Shown here one piece after another: positions 57,374 through 64,000 of a stretch of 64,000 nt of DNA. The translations under genes were made by a program, and so were the position numbers. The notes under the pieces are model-generated. The model searched no databases, was not told the origin of the DNA, and worked only from the letters and a program-made list of their open reading frames with translations. The DNA comes from Cryptomeria japonica (taxonomy: Eukaryota; Streptophyta; Pinopsida; Cupressales; Cupressaceae), in the NCBI RefSeq assembly GCF_030272615.1, contig NC_081412.1, positions 664,914,481 through 664,978,480 of the forward strand. The letters are read 5' to 3'. Each line of letters opens with the position of its first letter. Within the stretch, counting starts at the first letter, position 1.

Positions 57374-59834
57374 GATAAATGATACATTAGGTCATGATTG
57401 TAATACTTGTAAGAAAATGTAATGTGGTATCTTGGATAATGTTCATTGATGGAATTGATTATATGGTTATACACTTGGTGTTGGGTGAATGAATTATAAT
57501 GTTTAAAGAAAATGGATTAGTAATGTGGTATTTAGCATTGGAAATGATATAATGTTTGGGATTAGGAAAATTTGTTATTGATGCTCTTAAAATGAACCAT
57601 AAGGGTTATACGGGACTTGCATTATTGATAAATAGAAATCATGATAATTATATTAGTGAAGGAATCATATATGTGCACGAAAAAGAGATAGTATTAGTTG
57701 ATTGGAATGCTTTAGATTTTGGTTGTAAATGTGATGTATGCTAATGATGATTTATTCTTGAGGATGTTATATGTAGTGATGTTGAGATGCCCTAGGGAAT
57801 GTTATTGATGTATTGTGTTTATTTCTGCTTGTGTTATGTGCTCTTGTAATTATGTTCATGATGATTAATTATTTATCATGTTAATGAATGTTAAATGCAT
57901 GAGTAGATGATTATATATGGTGTACATGTAGTGGTGTTTTAAAAAAATTTTATCTCTATTTGCATATTAGATGGTTAGTTTCTCTAGGGTATTTTTGGCG
58001 GGCATTACACATAACATATGAAATTCTTATTCCATTTTTTAATTTATTCTTTTCTCCTTTCAACTTAGATGTCATTTTCTAGTAGAGGTCACTCTATTAC
58101 AATAATTGTTCTCAATATACCATTGTAAGAACATCTTTTGCATTTTCCTACACCATATTACAATAGTCATTGGATGTATTCTACTGTTCATTAGCAAATG
58201 ATGTAGCTATTGATTTTATAGGTCAATCTATGAAACTACACACATTATTGACATATATTAGTATGCTTCTATATTTCTATAAATGTCCTTTGCCACTCCA
58301 AGAATTCGACTACTAACTAACACCTCTAACAAATTGGAAATTAATAAAATGCCACTATTTTTAAGGTCATTGTTAAAAAAAATAATATCCTCTCTAATGA
58401 TGAAGCTAAATAGAGAAAACTAATAAAATGAAACCTACATGCCTAGGAAATAGATGTATCACTACTAATTATAATCTATAATAATGAAACTATATAGTCA
58501 AATAAAAATGATGAATATTGCATTCATGGAAGAATACATAACTTATTACTTGTGTTTCATTGACTTTTCAATACCTTTAGTTTTATTTCTATCACTCACT
58601 AAAATAAAATTTCTAGGTAAGTAGTAGTTATTGGACATAAAATAAATCAAAGAAACATGTCCAAAAATGTTTTTTTTAAGCACATAAAGATTGAAAAATA
58701 AAATTAATTTGAACTAAGAACATACTAAAATGCATTAAAGAACAATTTAGAGTTTAAATTATATTTTTGTGAACTAAAATTTGGCAAAACCCATTAAACT
58801 AGAAATTGTGTTTGAAAAACATAGTCAATCTACTAGATTGTAAAATGGTAGATATAAATGTTGTGCAACTAGAACAATAATCCAATCCATAAGTGATGAT
58901 TTTAAAGTAATTATGGTCCTAATATAATAATATTAATTTATAATACTAAAGAAAATTTTGTACTCATATAGGTCAAATATCTTTGATGATCTTGGTGAAT
59001 AGGTTAATTAATTAAAACATGTCTTCGATATTCTGGATGATTCTTTTATATAATGTGTAATCTACCATGATGAAAATATTTTGATGTAAAATCTTTATAA
59101 ATATTAGTGTAATGATTTAGTACACATTAGATCAAACTTATTGAGACTTTCTATAAATTTGGACCCACTATTATTTCATTCTATTCATTAAAAACAAATC
59201 AAAAAATTTAAATTATTTGCTAATTAATTTTTTTTATTAAGAAAAGTATTGATTAGGTGATTAAATTATTTAGTTGATATTAGAAGTATACATCGAAAAT
59301 AAGACAAAAACCCCTTTATCATTTCTTAAGATTGTGATTGGAAATAAGAACATTTAGATACCATTTGGACTTCCTCCAATAAAAATAAGATAATGTATAT
59401 AAATTTTTAATAAATATTAAAAAAATGATCTCAATTATTATCTAAAAAAGCATTGGATATACCTACCTTACATTGAATTCAACTTTACTTATATTGAAAA
59501 ATTAATTAATATATTCAAAAATATATTATTACTCATGTACAAACTTCAACATACAAATTAATAAATTAAAAGAATTCAAATACAAGATTTTTACTATATT
59601 AAAAATGTTTTCTTCCCGAGTCTTATTTATATATATTTGAAATCAAATGATGACCAAAATATCAAACAAAAGAAAAAGTTAAAAATTAAAAATATTAAAT
59701 ATTTACAATTGATAAAATAAAATAATTCTTAAACGAATCCTAATATAGAATGAATAAAATAATCTTTAAATAAATAAATTCAGAGACGTCCAAGAACAAG
59801 TCATAATAAAAGTAGAACAAGAAAATGTCTTCAT
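56223..59834. other. Intergenic sequence with one AT microsatellite
   Basis: No gene is supported. An (AT)n run lies at about 57341-57371. 58020-58350 is a diverged relative of 42050-42430. 58350-59830 is very AT-rich. Confidence 0.45.
57341..57371. repeat. AT dinucleotide microsatellite
   Basis: About 15 AT units in a row. Confidence 0.95.
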
Positions 59835-59934
59835 ATGAATATTATAAGGATCAAGAAGTTGAATATTGTGTTAGACTGCCCGATTATAAAGTCTAGCGTT
59901 TGTCCATGGCAACTCACTTGCAGGTCTAATCATC

Positions 59935-61452
59935 ATGTCTTCTGTTTCACTCTGGATGAATCTCACTTTTGCCTTGGTGATGCTCATGCAGATATTTTAT
60001 CCATTCATCAATGGATGCCCGGCTGATGAAAGAAATTACTTGTTAGATTTCAAAGGAGGCCTTGTCGATTCTACGGGTCGCTTATCCTCGTGGAAGGGCT
60101 ACAATTGTTGCGAGTGGAAGGGTATTCACTGCGACTTCCATTCAGGCCATGTCATCAGCCTTGATATCAAAAATCCCTTTGGTACTTACGTGGACAATTC
60201 CAAAAATCTTAGTGGGGCGATACATCCATCGCTGTTTAATCTGCAGTATCTTCAGCACCTGGATCTCGGATACAATTATTTCAATGGTACTTCAATACCT
60301 CCTCAATTGGCAAAACTCCAGAGCCTTTCCTTCCTTAGCTTGGCAAGTGCTGGATTTGGAGGTGAGGTCCCTCTGGAGTTGGGGAATATTACAACCTTGC
60401 GCCACCTTGATCTCTCAGCAGGACCATTTGGGAATTTTGTCTTGGAGAGTAGGAAATTTGCAGGATGGGTACAAAATCTGAGAAGCTTGGAGTTCCTGGC
60501 TATGAATGATGTGAATCTGTCGATCGCAAATGATCACTGGAATATTGCCCTTAGCAGCCACTCTAATCTTAGCCAGATTTACTTATCTGGCTGTTGGCTT
60601 TCAGGTACAATACCTTCTCTCCTAAATCTCACTCACTTATCCCATCTCGATCTCTCAGATAATTCATTTAGTTCCCCATTGCCAGTTTGGTTTCAGAATG
60701 TCTCGTCCTTGGTTTCTCTTGTTCTATCTGATTGTGGTCTCAAGGGTTCCATCCCTTCAGATTTCTTGCGCCGTTCAAGCCTGAGAAATCTTGAGCTGTC
60801 AGGTAGCCAGTTGGAAGGGAACCTTTCTTTCATTGAATACCAATCCTCCTCAATAGCCAATCTTTACCTCCAGTCGACTAGTTTAGACGGAATAATTCGT
60901 CTTTTCTTTGTAAACTTTACTAAATTTAAGAAATTGGTTCTCGCGCATAACTACTTAACAGGGGATATACCTCCGTTTGGATCTGCGCTTGGGAAAGTCA
61001 TACCACTTTCAGTAATAGATCTTTCCCAAAACAAATTGACAGGCAATATACCACCCTCTATCTGTTGTCTTCCTATATTGAGAAGCCTCAATCTGGAAAA
61101 TAACCTGCTCTCAGGAAAAATACCACATACCGTTGCAGACATGCTTTCTGGTTTGATACCTCAAGGCAAGCACTTTTCGACTTTTGAGGCTTCTTCTTTT
61201 GCAGAAAATTCAAATCTACATGGACCTCCATTAGGAAATAGAACCCTTACCCCTGGTTTTGGTGGGAAAGGTAGCCCAAGCATTCAAGAAGAAGTGCATA
61301 ATAGGGATGTCGAGGAGGCAAAGGAAGAGATGGTGGGCAGTGGGGGTGGGTTTTGTCACTGTAATTGCAGTGCTTTACTTCCGAATAAGATGGAGAAACT
61401 AATATTTCAGTTTCTGGATAGTCTTATGCAACATCTCTTTGGACGGCGTTGA
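59935..61452 (+). pseudogene. LRR receptor-like protein (RLP) gene, internally shortened, membrane anchor frameshifted
   Basis: ATG at 59935; 505 codons without stop. Residues 1-28 form a signal peptide (LTFALVMLMQIFYPFINGC). The LRRNT part follows (DERNYLLDFKGGL, CCEWKGIHCD), then leucine-rich repeats with LxxLxLS and SGxIP phasing. Repeats jump at KIPHTVADMLSGLIPQGKHF, joining a mid-protein repeat straight to the last one; the usual island domain and several repeats are missing. The C-terminal cap (SSFAENSNLHGPPL) is present. The membrane segment (VGVGFVTVIAVLYF, RIRWRN, stop at 61400) is open only in the neighbouring frame, so a small indel just before 61330 removes it. Plant RLPs sense extracellular ligands in immunity or development. 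This copy would be secreted at best; likely a pseudogene. Confidence 0.85.
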
Positions 61453-62299
61453 AAAGATACCATAGATAATCTACTGCCTTCATATTGTAAGTTTTCTCAT
61501 TTAATATGGTTTAAAATGCATTGTAATATCTCATGTTATATATTAAAAATAACTCAAGCTATACAATTGCATGGCACATTTGGACATTTTCAATCCTAGT
61601 TTTATGCTTTATGAATTTCATAGTTTTTTATATAATTTAAACTTTATATATTTTAAATGTAATAATGACAGCCAAGTTTTCTCAATCTTTCATAACCAAT
61701 TTATGTTGTATTTGCAAGAACTCTAGTAAACCTTTATTGCAAATAAAACAAATTTTGTATATGTATATTTTTTTTTGTGTTTTTTGAATCTAATTTTTTT
61801 CTTTTTCATGTATTTGTATTAATGATTATAAAGAGTTATATAAGTTTTTAGATTTTAGTATAGTGTAAATATAACAATGGTATTCTATGAATCTTGGTCA
61901 TAGTGAATTTATTTTAAGATGATATTATTTTGTGCATGTTTATTTAGATTTTTTTAAATAATTGAAATGTGATATAATATATCATTTAAGCATTTGATAC
62001 ATAACAAATAATTTAATTAGTCAATGGAGGGTTGGCAAGCATACACAAAGGGAGTGTATTTTTTATATATTTTATTATGAATTCCTTTATAGATCAATTT
62101 GCATAGATTAATTAAATAATATAAAATTGTTGTCATTAAGTTGTCTCTTTTCTACATCACATAGTCTTATGTTGAGTTAGCACCTCATAATCTATGTGAC
62201 ACCACTTGTCTACTCTCAACTATAATATTATTAATAAAAGAAATAATGGTAACACCAAGGTCAATAAATTATAGTACAATCTTGACCGAGTTTTCTAAA
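61453..62299. other. AT-rich downstream region, no gene seen
   Basis: No supported frame or repeat boundary. Confidence 0.4.
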
Positions 62300-63700
62300 C
62301 TAGTTATCGGACACATTTTGGTAATATCACAACCTTCCTTGAAATAGTCACCAAGTATCTCTAAAACACTTTCATTATCATTTAAATTAATGTGCATAGC
62401 ATAATTGAGATATATGTTTTTAGAGGATTCATTGTTATATTTGTTAAAGGAAAGGTGAAAATTCCATCTTATAAGTTACTATACAAATCTGGTGGATAAC
62501 CTTATAGACACAATAAAAATTTTGGCATTTTTTTCTTGCTACTTAAGTGGCACTTACTTGTAGGGTTTCAATTGGAGGACTACCTAATCTCCCACCTCAA
62601 AATACCACTAATTGTGACATTGATATGTTGCTTGTTTCATGCTATACCAAGCCACTGGAAAATTATTACTGAAGTTTTGAAGTATCTCTTATTGCTATTA
62701 GTATATTGTGGATGACATTCATAAAAAATCTCAACTAGAGTCATCTTTCCTTATGTGTGAAAATCGAAAGAGATATAAATATCCATCTTAACATTTAATT
62801 GTTAAATTATATTATTTTATTTTATCGTAGATGATAAGATGAGTTATATACTATTTTATTTCGCATATTGCAAATATGCTAATAAATATTAGATCACATT
62901 TTCTCATAATGATTGTAGAGCTACCATAAATTTTGGCACCTTTTCCACAAATACTTTTTTATAGTACGAGAATAAATGGATGAGAGAATCCATAGAAATG
63001 TGCATAGTTAGAAAGTGTATAAAAAATATCAAATTTATTTGAATTAAGCAAACTAGTAATGCAATCTACCCCTATTAACTCCCAAAGTTGTGCTAGTATA
63101 CCTAATAGTTGTAAGAGGTCTACGATTTTTATTTTTTCACCTTTACTTTGTTGGCATATCAAATATTAAATCATAAACTTCCTTATGTCCCCCTTAAAAC
63201 CTTCCCAAGAGAAATATCTTTTGCAAGGTTATTGTTATTTTAGAACCTCGAATGTCCTCATATTGGTGAGTCATGAATTTGAGACAATATGGTAGTTTTC
63301 AACAAATATTTTTTATCAAGAATAGCAAATCTTTGTACCATAAGCAATTATCCTTCTAGGAATTCATATCAAAAAAAGACATGTCTTCAACTTGAAGCTC
63401 TTGAATGAGCTTCTTTATTAAGGAATCATGTTTCAACTCTTCTCATGAAACTTATACCCATTAATCAAATTATTTCTTCCTCTTTTTCATATTGAGAAGG
63501 GCATCATTTGTAATATTATACTAAATCATTTTAAAAATAATTTTAGAGTCACACCCTTGTTAGGATTAACATGCTATTTAGCTTATGATCTTGTGTATTA
63601 ATCATTTGTCTCCAACACTTTTGGAATGTGTCCTTGGACATATAGGAGTAAATAAAAAATAATTTATGATTAATATTCTCTAGAAAAAAATTATATGAAT
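62300..63700 (-). pseudogene. Decayed gypsy pol, integrase region
   Basis: On the minus strand 63162-62959 reads CQQSKGEKIKIVDLLQLLG and WELIGVDCITSLLNSNKFDI, the junction of the integrase zinc region and catalytic core in chromoviruses (C-Q-x-x-K, W-E-x-I-G-V-D). Around 62640-62540 the C-terminal pattern WYFEVGD...LQLKPYK is visible. Upstream (63200-63300) fragments of the zinc-finger side are spread over several frames. Many stops; no functional product. Confidence 0.7.
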
Positions 63701-64000
63701 TGTCATATGCATTCATGAGGAGGTGGATTTCATTGTGGTGTTTATAAACATATTTTTAGCAAATCTTTCAACTTAGGTGTTTGTTGAAAATGAATATTCA
63801 TTTACTAAAAGTAAATATTTATTCTTTTTGCATACCAATCTAAAGAATTGGTAAAATTTTGAGACTAAAATAAGTTTCACAATTTCTGCTAACATATTCC
63901 CTTGATTTTTTCTCCCAATGCCATTTTTTGGCCCTTTGTGTTCCGACTCTCATCTATTACATATTAATTTTTTGAGGGTTTCTATATGTTATGCATTCAT
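63701..64000. other. AT-rich window end, no gene seen
   Basis: No frame supported; may be older parts of the same gypsy element. Confidence 0.3.

Noticed and set aside
1-64000. tRNA, rRNA or other structured RNA genes
   Set aside because: No cloverleaf or rRNA signature was recognised by eye on either strand apart from the tRNA-like head of the SINE.

Overview
This window is a repeat-dense stretch of a large plant nuclear genome. A conifer or other gymnosperm is my best guess: very long LTR elements are nested in each other, a full-length plant L1-type LINE is present, a SINE-like insertion is present, and only one host-type gene fragment is visible. The organism is inferred from style, not proven.

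Layout. (1) 1-18630: one very large Ty3/gypsy retrotransposon of the Tat lineage on the + strand. Its 5' LTR is cut by the window edge; the 3' LTR is complete (17171-18630). Inside are a PBS, a long leader, a gag-pol frame at 4841-12289 with five in-frame stops but no frameshift, and a polypurine tract. Between pol and the 3' LTR, on the opposite strand, lies a two-exon gene for a plant mobile domain (PMD) protein with its own TATA box and GT-AG intron. The leader, and the intron of the antisense gene, both carry dense arrays of a short TTAGCGCRT motif spaced mostly exactly 21 bp apart. (2) 18631-22910: a decayed minus-strand LTR element (LTR, Met-type PBS, CCHC protein, second unknown ORF) into which the Tat element has inserted. 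(3) 23666-28520: a decayed minus-strand unknown ORF preceded by an array of palindromic units built on GACTTTAAAGTC. (4) 31999-32331: a short 5'-truncated LINE copy. 32577-40904: a full-length L1-type LINE (minus strand) with a perfect 18-bp target-site duplication and an extra decayed ORF after ORF2. (5) 41699-42009: a SINE-like insertion with a 12-bp duplication. (6) 44378-51570: a minus-strand LTR element with an unknown acidic ORF, broken by a Tat-family-like LTR at 46403-48496. (7) 53738-54437: chromovirus-like gag remnant. (8) 59935-61452: truncated LRR receptor-like protein gene, the only host-type gene. (9) 62300-63700: decayed gypsy pol on the minus strand.

Most interesting system. 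The Tat element combines a self-contained antisense PMD gene with about 80 copies of a phased CpG-containing motif in the two non-coding leaders. By analogy with transposon-encoded anti-silencing proteins that recognise short motif arrays in their own element, and with the role of Arabidopsis PMD proteins in silencing, this could be an element-encoded self-recognition or anti-silencing device. That is inference; the arrays, the gene structure and their relative orientation are read directly from the sequence.
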